Below are positions 10,768 through 21,575 of a stretch of 22,359 nt of DNA, piece by piece (position 1 is the first letter of the stretch; each line of letters starts with the position of its first letter). Location of the stretch: positions 1-22,359 of the forward strand of contig NW_025955528.1 in NCBI RefSeq assembly GCF_022376445.1. Direction: 5' to 3'. This stretch comes from Fomitopsis serialis (taxonomy: Eukaryota > Basidiomycota > Agaricomycetes > Polyporales > Fomitopsidaceae). The notes beneath the pieces are model-generated. The model was not told the origin of the DNA, made no database searches, and saw nothing but the letters and a program-made list of their open reading frames with translations. The translations under genes and the position numbers were made by a program.

Positions 10768-11127
10768 GGAATACTGGTCGTTAGAGACGCACTTTGGGTG
10801 CCTGAGTGTCAGGGCGATGTTGCTCACCGGGGTCGACGGCGGAAGTCCCTGGGAGTCTAACCCATAATGTTGGTGTCGCAACCTTCACTCCAGCATGTCA
10901 AAATCAAGTCCCGTCGATACGACGGCCTATTTGACCTCACGCAGATGACCGGCAGGGATGGAGATGAAGAGAATTTTTTTTCCCAGCGGCGAAGGAGCGA
11001 CGGGAGCATGGTGGTTGCAATTAGAATGTGTCCGAGAGCCCAGTCGGTGCTGTGAGACGACCACAGCGTCGTTGGACGACAGCGCCAGCCGAACAATGAT
11101 AACTTCGGGGCACATTAGACCTGAGGC

Positions 11128-11187
11128 CTTGACCGTTGAAACGTTGACCGTTGCAACGTTGACCGTTGAAGCGTTGACCGTTGACCC
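11128..11187 (+). repeat. 15-bp minisatellite, four units, consensus GTTGACCGTTGAAAC
   Basis: Four head-to-tail 15-bp units run from 11128 to 11187, differing mainly in their last three or four bases. Each unit is itself a near-duplication of GTTGACC / GTTGAAAC. The array is about 390 bp upstream of the protease ATG and is preceded by CCTGAGG, like the 10120 array. Confidence 0.85.
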
Positions 11188-11574
11188 GCACCCGTTCGTC
11201 AACAGTGTGAATTTGTCGGGCGTGTTTTGAAGAGGCGGATGCTGCGCCGTACATGGAGGGTGATGTGCAAAGCGGCGGCGCGAGACAGACGCAGGTCAGT
11301 TAAGTTCAAGGAGAGCGACAGACGGCGTTCTGCCTCGTTCTGTTCGCGGCGGCGAGGAGGAGATGTTCCCGGATCCAGACGATAAGCAACTTGGGATGAG
11401 CAGGCACTGAGCGGGCGCTTAATCGAAGCTGGTCTGGTCCCCCAGCCGTACAAGGGAGGCGTACGTGGTGGTGCAACGACCTCCAATATCGGACGAGTAC
11501 GAGACCAGTCTGACGTACGTACTGCCCTACCGGTACCCCACGCGCGCTGCGCCTCGTCCTTACTGACGACGACG

Positions 11575-14500
11575 ATGAGCACGCACTCCCCGACACGATG
11601 GGGGCCAGTCAAGTCGCTGCTCTGCCTCGCCCCGCTTCTCGTCGGCGTGCCGCTCCTGGCGTTCCGAGTAAACTACGGCAAGTCCCATGGTCATCTGCGA
11701 ACTTGTCCTCCGTCGCTCACCATGTCCGCGAAGCCCTGCCGGAGCCCGTCGTTGACTCGTACGTTTGTTCATCGTGTAGTGTCGCCGCGCCTCGTATCTG
11801 ACTCTCGCAAACAGAGTAAACCCTGCCACTGGCCTTCCTCAGCTCTCTGAAGCCCGCGTGCTGGCGCATGCAAAGTACCTCTCTGAGGACATCGGCTTCC
11901 GAACCGTGGGGACGCGCGAGCATGCGGCAGGAGACGCGTGGATGGTCCAGCAGGCGGAGGACATCCGCAGACAGTGCGAGGACGTCGTGCGTGCACACCC
12001 TACAAAAAAGCTGGAATGTGAGGTCTGGCATCAGCAAGGAAGCGGGGCTCATCGGTGCGTAGACCGTCTCTCGTTTCCTGTTTTGCTCGATGACACGGAT
12101 GTCTGTTAGGTTCGACATGATGGGCCACCGGCTGTACAAGACCTATGTCGACCTGACGAACATCATTGTGCGTATATCGGACGGCACGCCGGAAGGAAAG
12201 CAGCACGCAGTACTAGTGAACGCTCACGTAGACAGCACCCTACCCTCCCCGGGCGCTGCGGATGACGCACTTTCGGTGGGCATAATGCTAGAGTGCATGA
12301 GAGTGCTGGTGAACACGCCTGACTGGTCGCCGTCGCATGCCATCATATTCTGTACGTAACGGAAATACATCTTGGACAATGAGCTGACACAGCATCTAGT
12401 GTTTAACAACGCAGAAGAATCCTTGCAAGACGCGTCGCATTTGTTCTCCACGCAACATGCTATTAGAGACAGGTAAGTCGCAGCGCTGTTCGCGAGCCTA
12501 CTATTGAGATGAACGATTCGTTGTGTGCAGCGTACGTGCTGCAGTCAACCTAGAAGGTGTGCCGGCCGCTTCTCATTGTCAACAACATGCTCAAGGTCGT
12601 TGTAGCTGCCGGAACCACTGGACGCGAGATGCTCTTCCAAGCCACGTCGGAGGAGATGATCCGCGCGTACTCCCATGCACCTAGGCCGTTTGGGACCATC
12701 GTGGCGAGCGAGGTCTTCAGCTCGGGAATCATCCTCTCGGAGTAAGTCCCTCCGTCTGCACATTAACAGTGTGAATGACGCGATGTCGCTACCAGCACCG
12801 ACTTCCGACAGTTCCAAGAGTACATGAACGTTACGGGCTTAGACGTAAGTGCATCGTCTTGGGGTAGACGCGGCTACGTGACGACGTTGGGCAGATCGCC
12901 GTGATTGGGAACAGCTATCTATACCACATGCGCAAGGTAGCGTTTTCGACAGTCTGGCTGGGAAAATGTCGCTGAGCGTGCTCGCCAGGATCTCGTAGAG
13001 AACATCGAGCCCGGCGTGGCGCAACACATGGGCGAGAACGTGCTCGGACTGCTCCTCCACCTCTCCTCCGCAGACTCGCCCCTCCCGCGGCTGACCGAGG
13101 GCTTCACGCGCCCGCACACGGTCTTCTACCAGTTCCTCGGACTGTTCATCATCTACTCCTTCCGGACGGCCAACATCGTCTACGCGGCGCTCTTCGCCGT
13201 CTCGGTCGTGCTCGCGCGCGCGGTGTACGTGGACCCGGCACCGGCGCTGCGGACGAAGAGCATGCTCGGAGAGCACGTGAAGAGCGCTGCAGCGGTGGCT
13301 ACAGCGGTCGTCGGCGCAATCGTCGGCGCGAATGTGGTCGCGGTCCTTATGACGGCCGGCCTTGGGAAGGGTCTGAGCTGGTTCTCGTCCGAACGGATCT
13401 GTGTGTTGCTGTACGCGCCTGCAGCACTCTCTGGTAGATGTCTAGTGTTGTCAAGATGTCATACGCTTCTGACTGATGTCTTGTATGCAGGTGCTCTCGC
13501 GTCGCAGCTGCTGTTCGGCCGGCTTCGCGAGCGGACGACGTTCGTGTCCGTGATACTCTCCCAGTCGGTCATGGCGTGTGCCGGCCAGCTGCTCGGGATC
13601 GGGTCTGCGGGCGTGCTCGCCCTAACGGCGTTCCCCATGGTCATCGCCATCGCCCTGAACGCCATCCTGACGAAGGCCAGCGACGACATCTCGCTCTGGA
13701 GCTACGCGATTGCGATTTTCACGCCCCTGTCGGTGGGCGCGCAGATGTTTTACATCACACTGGACGTGTTTGTGCCTCTGGTGGGTCTATGCGTTAAGCG
13801 TGCATAATGCCAGGCAGCTGATTTGCATTCGACAGACCGGTCGCATGGGCGAGGAGGCTCCTGCCGAACATATCATTGCATCTATCGTGGCGGGTATAGG
13901 CGCGTACATGCTGCCGCTACTGGTGCCGTTCGTGCATCGGTTCGGGCGACGGACCATCGCGCGCGCGACGATCCTGTGCACAATGGCGACCGCAGTTACC
14001 ATTGCGGTCTTCTCGATGCGCTCGCCGTTTGATCAGATGCACCAGAAGAGGGTATTCGTGATACACATGGAGAATGTGAGTGACGCCGCTGCCAATATGA
14101 TGTATAATATTTGCTCATCCGTGCCGCGCCCGTACGTGTAGATCACGACACAAGAACAGCACCTCCACATCGCTGCCGCCGACAGTGCGCCCGGCTTTCC
14201 GCAGCTCGCCCAGCGCATAGCGGAGGAGTGGAGTGTCCCGGGCGCGGTGCCCATGCTTATGAACATGGACGCCTGGAACAACGATTGGGACGTCATGTAT
14301 CCGGTCTCTGCGGTGAGCTCGATCTCCCCGATCGCACTGCCAAGCGCCGCTGATCCGTTGCCTGCTTCTTTGACTCGGAACCTGACTCAGGTGCTAACTC
14401 CATACAAGTTCGAGATGCCGCTCAGGCCAGAGCATCTGGACGTGATCGACCATGGGTTCGCTGTGTCAGCGACGAATGACACGATTGACAGAGCCGCGGG

Positions 14501-14951
14501 CACTCGAAGCCTCACTCTGGTGATCAGACACCCGGGCATTATTTGGTCAAGTGAGTGGAGTGCCCGGCGGGTTGGATTTCGGATGACTAACGATCTGAAT
14601 CGGACGCTAGCGATCGCCTTCGATGCCCATGTGGTGAAATGGGCGCTGGACGACAACCCGCCGGATGAGTACGCGCGCCACCACGTCAAGGAAGCGTCAT
14701 TCTACGGGCATGACGCGTGGACCCTAAGTATGGTCGTGAAGATCCTAGAGCACGACGCGGACGCGCGCATCCCGGTGAACTTCGTCGGCATCCACGAGAA
14801 GGCGATGTGGCCGGGAAAGGTCGCGGAGAAGGCGCACGGTGGACGGGCGATGCAGCTGTTTGAGGAGTTCGATGCCTGGTTGGAGAGAGAAACCGCCGGA
14901 ACGGTAGACGCTCTGCTTCTCGGCTGCATCGGAGGGATCACGACGGTGTAG
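11575..14951 (+). CDS. Vacuolar/ER membrane M28 metalloprotease (Pff1/ERMP1 type), 14 exons
   Basis: A predicted 890-residue zinc exopeptidase-like membrane protein. Exons: 11575-11689, 11734-11758, 11815-12054, 12110-12351, 12400-12472, 12531-12556, 12606-12741, 12796-12844, 12895-12936, 12989-13433, 13491-13780, 13836-14075, 14142-14550, 14611-14951; all phases agree. The first intron is the least certain. Residues about 15-33 form one TM helix, followed by the lumenal M28 domain. Its metal and catalytic residues are H166 (HVDS), D178 (GAADD), E213/E214 (NNAEES), E240 (VNLEAAG) and H313 (YLYHM), spaced as in the family. From about residue 340 a polytopic region has several TM helices. A C-terminal lumenal domain follows (TRSLTLVIRHP, HDAWTLSMVV), ending LLGCIGGITTV. 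All key residues are kept, so it is probably active. The gene is transcribed in tandem with the MFS gene about 540 bp downstream. Confidence 0.94.
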
Positions 14952-15493
14952 CGGATCCCTTGAATGTCGACTGTATGAATTGCAATGTACCTCATGATGC
15001 ACGATTTAACCGACCGTCTCACGAAGCAGGCCCTTCTGTTCCACTGATACTCGGAGAGTGCAGATTATTAGTGTCTGGGGCTGTCAACCGACTCTGGTAT
15101 TACTTGAACCAGAAAGTTGCGTTTCAGGCCACTCAGCAGTGCGGTGCGATATTGCGAGATGAGCATGAGAGCATGTGGTCGAGAAAAGGCGTCTGCGTCG
15201 TCCGATCAGAGCTGCAACCTTTCACCCGGCCTCGGTCTTCTCCACGGGGAATTTGGGCCTGCCGTCCGAGCCGATCCCCAGGCCCAAGCCAGAATAAAAT
15301 GACTCTACCTCCTCCGAGCATCATGAGCAGCCTGTCCCCGCTCTTCCGCTTTCCTCGACACGAGCACCGGTGCGTGTGTTGACCCCATGCATGCCCACAT
15401 TTAACACCGACTAGTACTGACTGCCCGCGAGCAGGTTCCGTGCAGTGTCTGCGGACACGTCGTTCACGATTTGACGATCCCTCACGAATTACG
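14952..15493. other. Intergenic region upstream of the MFS transporter
   Basis: 542 bp between two same-strand genes. It presumably holds the protease 3' UTR and the transporter promoter. An in-frame ATG at 15440 would extend the transporter by 18 residues. No other feature is evident. Confidence 0.5.
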
Positions 15494-17433
15494 ATGCAAC
15501 CCTCGATGGCCGCAGAAAAATCAGAAAGCGCGACTCCGGCGAGCCACACCCGGGCGTCTTCTATCGACAAGACTACCATTCGTGGCTCAGATGAGAACGT
15601 CACCCGCAAGGCAGAGGAAGCAGGCGTCGTCTCAGAGAAGGGGGAGAAAGAGGATGGCACGGCCAAGGAGGTTCAGACTACCGAACGACCTGAAGAGGTT
15701 ACCTTCCCAGATGGTGGTTTTCGAGCATGGCTGGTGGCTCTCGGGGTACGTGCACTGCTTTGGTCAATCCATATTAGATCGAATCTGACCATCGGGCGAT
15801 GGATGCAGGTCGGCTGTGGTATTGGGGCTACCTTCGGTTTCGTCAACGCATGGGGTGTAAGCATGCCATGGTATGATATCAATACATTCCTTGCTCATGA
15901 ATTCAACCCACGTATAGGTCTTCCAAGCATACTATGAGGAAACCATGCTTCCTGACACGCCCCCGTCAACCATTGCCTGGATAGGCTCTACGCAGGTGCG
16001 TTGCATGCCACCGTATTTTTTTCCCGCTCACCTGAACTTCTGTATAGTACGCGCTGGTCTTCATTCCAGGTCTCTTATTCGGCCGGTTGTTCGACATGGG
16101 CTACTTCAAGGGGCCCTTGCTATGTGCATCCGCCGTGCTCGTGGCTGCTACGTTCCTCGTAGCAGAGTGCACGGAGTTCTGGCAGTTCATGCTCTGTCAG
16201 GGCCTTGCAGTTGGCGTAAGTCTGACATTCGCTGCTGAGCGGCATATATGCTCACCTGTGACGTCTGTAGTTCGCATGTGGGACGATCTTTGGGCCTACT
16301 TTGGGTATTCTACCGCATTGGTTCAAGAGAAAGCTTGGCATCGCGTACGGCCTCACTGCGACAGGGTCTAGTGTGGGCGGAGCATTGTTCCCCATAGCTA
16401 CGCGCAATCTTATTGAGCAAGTGGGGTGCGTGGAGTATACTCGTGCGCGTAGCTCTAGCATGATGTTCATTGCGCGTCTTAGATTCAAGTGGACCATGCG
16501 GATATTGGGCTTCATCCTTCTGTTCCTCCTGGGCATCTGCAACCTGGTAGGTGTCTCGTGTTCTCGCTATCACCATCTCGCTCAACGCTGAACAATGGTG
16601 TGCCCCTACCAGACGACGGAACGACGACTTCCGCCAAAGAAGGAGCAAGGCCCGTTCCTGAACTTCAAAGCGTTCAGAAACCCGGCGTTCACGTTCTACT
16701 CCGCCGCGGCGTTCGTCAACTTCCTCGGGCTGTACACCGTCCTGACGTACATCGACGTGAGCGCACAGGGCACCAACGTCCCAGAGAACCTGTCCTTCTA
16801 CTTGCTGCCAATAGCGAACGCCGGTTCGCTCATCGGCCGTGTCGCGGGTGGATTCCTCGCGGATAGGTTTGGTGCGCATCCCATGTTCTATTTTCTAGGA
16901 TGAGGTACTGACCGCTATAGAACATCAGGCCCTTTGAATGTCATTACGCCCGCAAACGTCGTTGCAGGCATCATGACATTCGCATGGCCATTCGCGGGGG
17001 GCACAGCTGGTTACGTTGTCATCGCCATTCTCTACGGGTAAGTCTAGCATCCTTGTCCTCTGCTATGTAGAATACCAACCCACGTCTCCGCGTCGCTGTG
17101 CAGAATGTCGTCGGGCATCTTCGCTTCCCTCGTCGCCCCGCCCATAGTCAGTATGGGTGAGATCAGGGACGTCGGCGCCCGCGTCGGCATGGCGTTCACG
17201 TTCCTCGCGCTCGGAGCGCTTGCGGGCCCGCCGATCTCAGGGGCAATCCAGACGGCGACAGGCAGTTACAAGGCAGTTGGGTATTACGCAGGTGCGTTGT
17301 GTTCTCGCCCTCTGCTGAGTATTAGGGGTCAACTGACGGCATCGGTGTAGGGACCACGATCGAGTTCGCCGTGATCTTGCTGATGATCTGCAGATATCAC
17401 GTCCTAGGAGGCAAATTCTGGGGCAAATGCTGA
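15494..17433 (+). CDS. MFS transporter, monocarboxylate/MCH family, 10 exons
   Basis: A predicted 467-residue 12-TM membrane carrier of the fungal monocarboxylate-transporter-like MFS group (MCH relatives); cargo unknown. Exons: 15494-15745, 15809-15856, 15918-15995, 16048-16215, 16271-16425, 16483-16546, 16613-16871, 16929-17037, 17104-17291, 17351-17433; all phases agree, with no stops. An 70-residue charged cytosolic tail precedes the family signature FPDGGFRAWLVALG at the start of TM1. TM1 continues as VGCGIGATFGFVNAWGV. Later features are FGRLFDMGYFKGP (loop 2-3), PHWFKRKLGIAYGLTATGSSVGG (TM4-5) and the TTERRLPPKKEQGPFLNF central loop. IGRVAGGFLADRFG is the loop 8-9 motif and GALAGPPISGAIQ is in TM11. 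I chose ATG 15494 because the upstream in-frame ATG at 15440 adds only Arg-rich residues; either is possible. Confidence 0.93.
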
Positions 17434-17903
17434 TGCCCTTGCGTCAATAACACTGTTACCTCAAAACCCCTTTCGATGCCACACCTTTACGATTTAGACT
17501 TCGACTTCGATGGATGTGCAGATGCTGTTTGCGATTGCATAGCTAATTTTCCACAGATCACCCTCATAGATGACGCGCATAGACCTGATTGGACCCACGG
17601 ACGGTTTTGTATCATATAGTCATATAGAATAGACTCGCTTTGTGATGATCGGATATCGCCTCAGTCGAAATGTCTTCCATGTGCGTGCAGTTTTCATTTC
17701 TTTCAACAATCTGAACAATCAACCGGGAATCAGTGGTAACTCAGAGTGAATACGACAGAGGTATGTGATATACGTTGCTCGGCAGACAGCGCAAGGCATC
17801 GAACACCACTATGGACCAAGGCTAGCATTGTGTTGATGTCAGCATGCATTGCTCGTACGGGAGGGGGGGGGGGGCGGCAGGGGCGGGGCGTGCTGGTCAT
17901 GGA
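17434..17903. other. Intergenic region with a homopolymeric G tract
   Basis: 470 bp of non-coding DNA after the transporter stop. It ends in a G-rich stretch (17859-17890) next to the BTB relic. No gene is seen. Confidence 0.5.
17859..17890 (+). repeat. G-rich tract with 12 consecutive G, G-quadruplex-capable
   Basis: A run of 12 G at 17863-17874 is followed by further G runs of three to four separated by single C, A or CA. At least four G3 runs lie within about 30 bases, the minimal G4 pattern. The tract borders the 3' end of the BTB relic. Confidence 0.7.
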
Positions 17904-18163
17904 GTCAAGACCATGTCTGGCTCTCAATGTATCCCAGCCCGACAGTCCAAAAACCAGGTAGCCGCTCCCACACCTCGTACTTACTCACTTACTCTTCGGT
18001 CGGTGTCCTGGCAAGCATCACACGATGAGTACAAGGTCCAACCGACTTCATCCGGGTCGCCTAAGCACTATCGATGATAGAATTGCTCTGCATCAAGGCG
18101 GAGTACAGCGGCCATCACGGGAAGCTTTCTCTTCGCCTCTGGTCGGAAGTAGTACCTGAGGAG
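17904..18163 (-). pseudogene. Decayed, internally deleted relative of the BTB gene (exon 2 remnant)
   Basis: On the minus strand, TCCTCAG at 18163-18156 matches the intron end of the BTB gene at 6661. YYFRPEAKRKLPVMAAVLRLDAE then parallels YFRPGTKAKFPTVAAVLRLGTK of the intact gene. The text jumps to QFYHR*CLGDPDEVG, paralleling PFYQWCLQDPIEAG about 430 bp further on in the gene, so a middle part is missing. CDACQ, VWERLPG and FGLSGWDTLRARHGLD follow, paralleling NTCQ, VWEQLPG and FGLSDWDTLRARDGLD. It carries two in-frame stops and at least two frameshifts. No exon 1 counterpart is visible on the 5' side. Divergence is large, so this is an old paralogue. Confidence 0.85.
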
Positions 18164-19107
18164 GGCCATAGTCACCGCAGGGTGAACGACGGCGAACGCG
18201 CAGCGGCTGCGCACGAGAAGCCCGACACATGGTGATGGTCATGCCAGAGTATTATGAGTGTTTGCCTGCTAACAGACTCGTCAGTTACTCTGCGGGACAA
18301 GAGCATGGATCCCAGACATCTCATTACACACCCTTGCGATCGCCAACAAGTCGTGCTCCCATGCAAACGATGGCCCGGCGGCCCTGGAGATTCCGCTGCG
18401 AGACACTGGTCGAGTGTCTTAGCCTTGGCTGACCTACATTCGATGTCCAGCTGTTCGTGGTCAACGTTTCAACCCGGATCACCCACGCATGGACGCCTCA
18501 ATGGACGTCGACTCCGAGGAATCGAGACGCTGACGCAGCACGCCAATGGCCTCGTCTGACGGCGCGCCTCGTATACAGAGTTATTGGCGTGCAATCAGTG
18601 TGGGTGAGTGTATGGCGGGGAAAGCCAGAAAACTGATGGCAGACGCCGGCACCTTTGCGCGGAGATGATTCTAGGAATGTTTCCCGTTCAAATTGAGCAA
18701 AAGGTCCCAGTAGAGTAAACATGGCAGACTATACCGGTTGTCGTCATGGTTTGCGATATCTACTTACTACTAGCACCCACTGATGCAAGTAGTGCGTGTT
18801 CATCATCAATATGCATATGGACGGACTGTCGCGTGAGGGGCGAGTAGCGGTACTAATCCTTTCGCCCACACATCAGCGGCACACGCAGAGTTATCATGGT
18901 GCCCTCGAGGTAGGCACGCATACGGCCCGCGTCTGCGCGTCGTGTGCGGTGATTGTTCATACCGATGGAGCTCCCGGGCCTGTCGAAGTCGAAACGAGTT
19001 AGTATGCAATGCAGGTCAGGCACCAGAAGGTGAATACATCAAACGTACTTAGGTGAAAGCAATGCACCACCAGCAGGCCGCCACGAACAGAATGAACAGT
19101 GTTTCGC
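18164..19107. other. Intergenic region
   Basis: 944 bp with no supportable gene. It contains a 15-bp inverted-orientation copy of the minisatellite motif (18459-18473) and downstream sequence of the NOL8-type gene. Small frames such as 18498-18722 (-) and 18254-18559 (+) show no domain. Confidence 0.5.
18459..18473 (-). repeat. Single copy of the GTTGAAACGTTGACC motif
   Basis: The minus strand reads GTTGAAACGTTGACC, an exact 15/15 match to 11135-11149 in the minisatellite upstream of the protease. Confidence 0.6.
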
Positions 19108-20928
19108 TCAGGCTTCCGTGTCTCCAGGTCCACCACCTCTCCGCCGTCTGCTCTTCACAGCCTCCCTATGTCGCCTCTTCCACCCACTCGTCAACTCGCC
19201 CTTGGCCGCTTCCCACCGCTTTTGTATATCCTCTTCAGAGTCCGTACGATAGAACCACGTCCTCCAATTTGTCGGATCAAGTACATCGTATACGCGTCCG
19301 CGATTGCGCTCCTCCGGAGGTAGAGGGAAGAACAGCGGTGCCTTCGGGTCAAATGAAGGCAGCGAAGGTATCGCAGTTGGCAGTGGTAAGGCTGCAGGCT
19401 CTGACCGAGCCTGACTCCGTGTGGGCAAATGTAGATCGACTTCCTCGTCCAGCTCGAGATCGAGGTCCAAGTGTCCCAGCAATGAGAAGCCAACTATAAG
19501 GACGCAGCAACGAACATGAGCGATAGGCCACTACTATACGAACTGGCGAACATACCATCTTCTTCCCTAGACGCGAACAGGTCCTTGAGCTTAGTAGCTT
19601 GTATAGGTGCAATAGCTGTGCTTGCTGCATCGGGCAAAGACTTATCTGTTGAAGCCCCAGCATCCGTAGCATCACCCTCCTCATTCACGTCTCCCGCATC
19701 ATTTTCGTCTTCTTCATGCTCTACGAGGTCCGCAGGCATGGTCGCTGCCTCCGGCGATGCCTGATCGTCTTGATCGACTGCTGACCCTACGCTTTCCTTT
19801 TCACCCCAATCGTCGTCGCCCTTAGCTCCGAACAATGTTTGCAACAAGCCGAGTGATTTCTGCGTCTCTTCTTTCAAGTCGCTTTGTGCGATATTTTGCA
19901 CCCCAGTACGGGAAAATACAGCGGGGTCAGGGGCACGTAGAGTTGACGATACATGCCGCGACGTTCCAGTATTGACTGGCGAAGCCAACTGTCGTTCCTT
20001 CCCGGCGTATCGTTCCGTACTGGAAGCGCTGTCGCTTTCAGCCTCGTCGCCATCCGACGTCGTGCCTGAGCTCTCTTCATATGCGTCTTCCCTGGCCATC
20101 ACAGCTGGCACGTTTCTGGGAACGCTGGCAACAACGACGTTCTCTAGAAACATGCCCTTTAGGTGCTCCGAGCCCCATCTCGTAGGATCGATAGTCCGCC
20201 TCCACGCCCGTGTAGGTGGGTCCTTGACCCTCTTCTTTTTCTTCCCTACCACCTTCTGGGCAACCCTGCCCTTCGCCTGTGGGATAGCTGCCTCGTGTGG
20301 GTCAGGTAGAGGATGTTCTGGACGCATCCGTATTGGACGAATGATGCGGCCGAGGGCTGTAACTCGCCAGCCCGGACGACTCGCGACGTTCTCCGGGGTG
20401 ACAAGGGACATGTCCGCGGCGTGTACGCCCTGCACACCTCGAGGGAGCCGGCGTCGCTTTGTCGGGCGGTCATCATCTGGATCGGACGCAGTGCGCTTCA
20501 TAGCATCGGTTCCTGAGCTATTCTACACGGGCCGTCAGTCAATGGCCGTAAAACAGACAGCTGGAAGGCTGTACGAGATGCCGTGCTCGTACCTCTCGCG
20601 AAAATCAGGCTTCGCCTCTCCGATACGTAGTTTCGTGCCTTTCCAAGTCACTCCGCTGAGCAGGTTCATACCTACGCATGAGTTCAAGCGAGCTACGACG
20701 TGCGGAGGTAAGGAGCAAACCGGAGCAGAGGACTCACATCGACCCAGGTTCTTCTTTGTCGCCTCTAGGGTGACATAACCAAATTGCGAGGCTGTCCAAC
20801 AGCATCCGTTAGACCAAAACCATCCATGGCCTGACCGCTCCGAAACTGCCCAGGCGTTTGCAAGATCATCTGGAGTTATGGCGGGCGTGAGGCCGGAGAT
20901 GTGGAGTCGTTCGTGATGATTCTTCCAT
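19108..20928 (-). CDS. NOL8/Nop8-type RRM protein, ribosome biogenesis; 5' exon frame-shifted
   Basis: Resembles the fungal Nop8/human NOL8 group, nucleolar proteins needed for 60S subunit maturation. Exons (minus): about 20928-20738, 20671-20593, 20517-19556, 19493-19108, with GT...AG junctions in agreeing phases; the donor of exon 2 could instead be at 20574. Exon 1 holds the RRM start RLHISGLTPAITPDDLA. The junction LGRC|MNLLSGVTWKGTKLRIGEAKPDF gives RNP-adjacent sequence. The long third exon has DRPTKRRRLPRGVQGVHAAD, a basic GKKKKRVKDP patch and an acidic, Ser-rich low-complexity region. The last exon has GFSLLGHLDLDLELDEEVD and the conserved WEAAKGELTSGWKRRH...SRRRRGG tail. The only nearby ATG (20928) is out of frame with RLHISG, and three single-base shifts occur between 20770 and 20870. 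It is therefore either a pseudogene in the making, or sequence errors, or an unusual RRM. Confidence 0.8.
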
Positions 20929-21234
20929 TTGAGGCTGTGACACGGGGCGAGTAATGTTCGATTCGATCCTGCTAGCACATTGAAAACAAGAACCGTCAGT
21001 TGAACGCCAAGCAGTGTGTCACAGTGTGTGGGCAAGACTCGGACAGATGGGAGCGACCGACAGACGCTCGTTCATAAACTTACGGGTCACGGCGTGTCCC
21101 TCGCATACAATTCTGATTAGATTAGATCATGATGTTCCGCGAGGTGTGTTACTTGCCTCCTGTCTGCTACCAATGCCTACCATATGCAAACTCAAGATGC
21201 CTGTTCAACTGACCCTCGATATTCGCTGCGACCG
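20929..21234. other. Intergenic region upstream of the NOL8-type gene
   Basis: 306 bp of normal CpG-containing DNA between divergent genes. Its right edge coincides with the abrupt loss of CpG at 21235. No coding frame is supported. Confidence 0.5.
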
Positions 21235-21506
21235 TGGATGATGAGAATTGATTGATACATACTACAGTGGATAGTGGCCAGATCAGTGATGTGTTCAGAG
21301 GAACACTGTCAAACTCTCCCCAACAGGTGATTAATGATTTCAATTATCACAGTGCCCATGGCTGCATCACCATTGATTTGATGATATGTCCAGCTTGTCA
21401 GAGGACGAGTCAGGATTCAGAAGTTTAGGTTTAAGACATCATAACAATCTGTATAGGTGCCACATAAAATGTATGACATCAAGGAGGTGAAACACTCATG
21501 GCACAC

Positions 21507-21513
21507 TATATAA
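21507..21513 (+). promoter_or_regulatory. TATA box of the DUF6534-type gene
   Basis: TATATAA followed by GTGGGCAG lies 69 nt before the ATG at 21576, a usual distance for a fungal core promoter. Confidence 0.55.
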
Positions 21514-21575
21514 GTGGGCAGCTTTCATTAGACTATCATTGACTTCAGTTTGTGCATCTACCTAGGTCCCATATC

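Larger units (their letters stand above)
9943..11574. other. 1.6-kb intergenic region with GTTGAC repeats and a palindrome
   Basis: No frame here shows a recognisable domain; the longest (10511-10867 plus, 118 codons) is low-complexity and unsupported. The region separates the divergent DUF6533 and M28 protease genes. It contains two GTTGA-rich tandem repeats (10120-10146 and 11128-11187) and a perfect 18-bp palindrome (10750-10767). Confidence 0.5.

Noticed and set aside
10511..10867. A 118-codon plus-strand open frame
   Set aside because: No domain, no splice partner, and it overlaps comparable minus-strand frames; treated as chance.
18498..18722. Possible exon 1 of the BTB relic
   Set aside because: No similarity to the BTB N-terminus (VLVADKTAFRVHG-type text) was found between 18164 and 19000.
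19972..20778. A 268-codon plus-strand open frame
   Set aside because: It is the antisense shadow of the long NOL8-type exon and has no recognisable domain.
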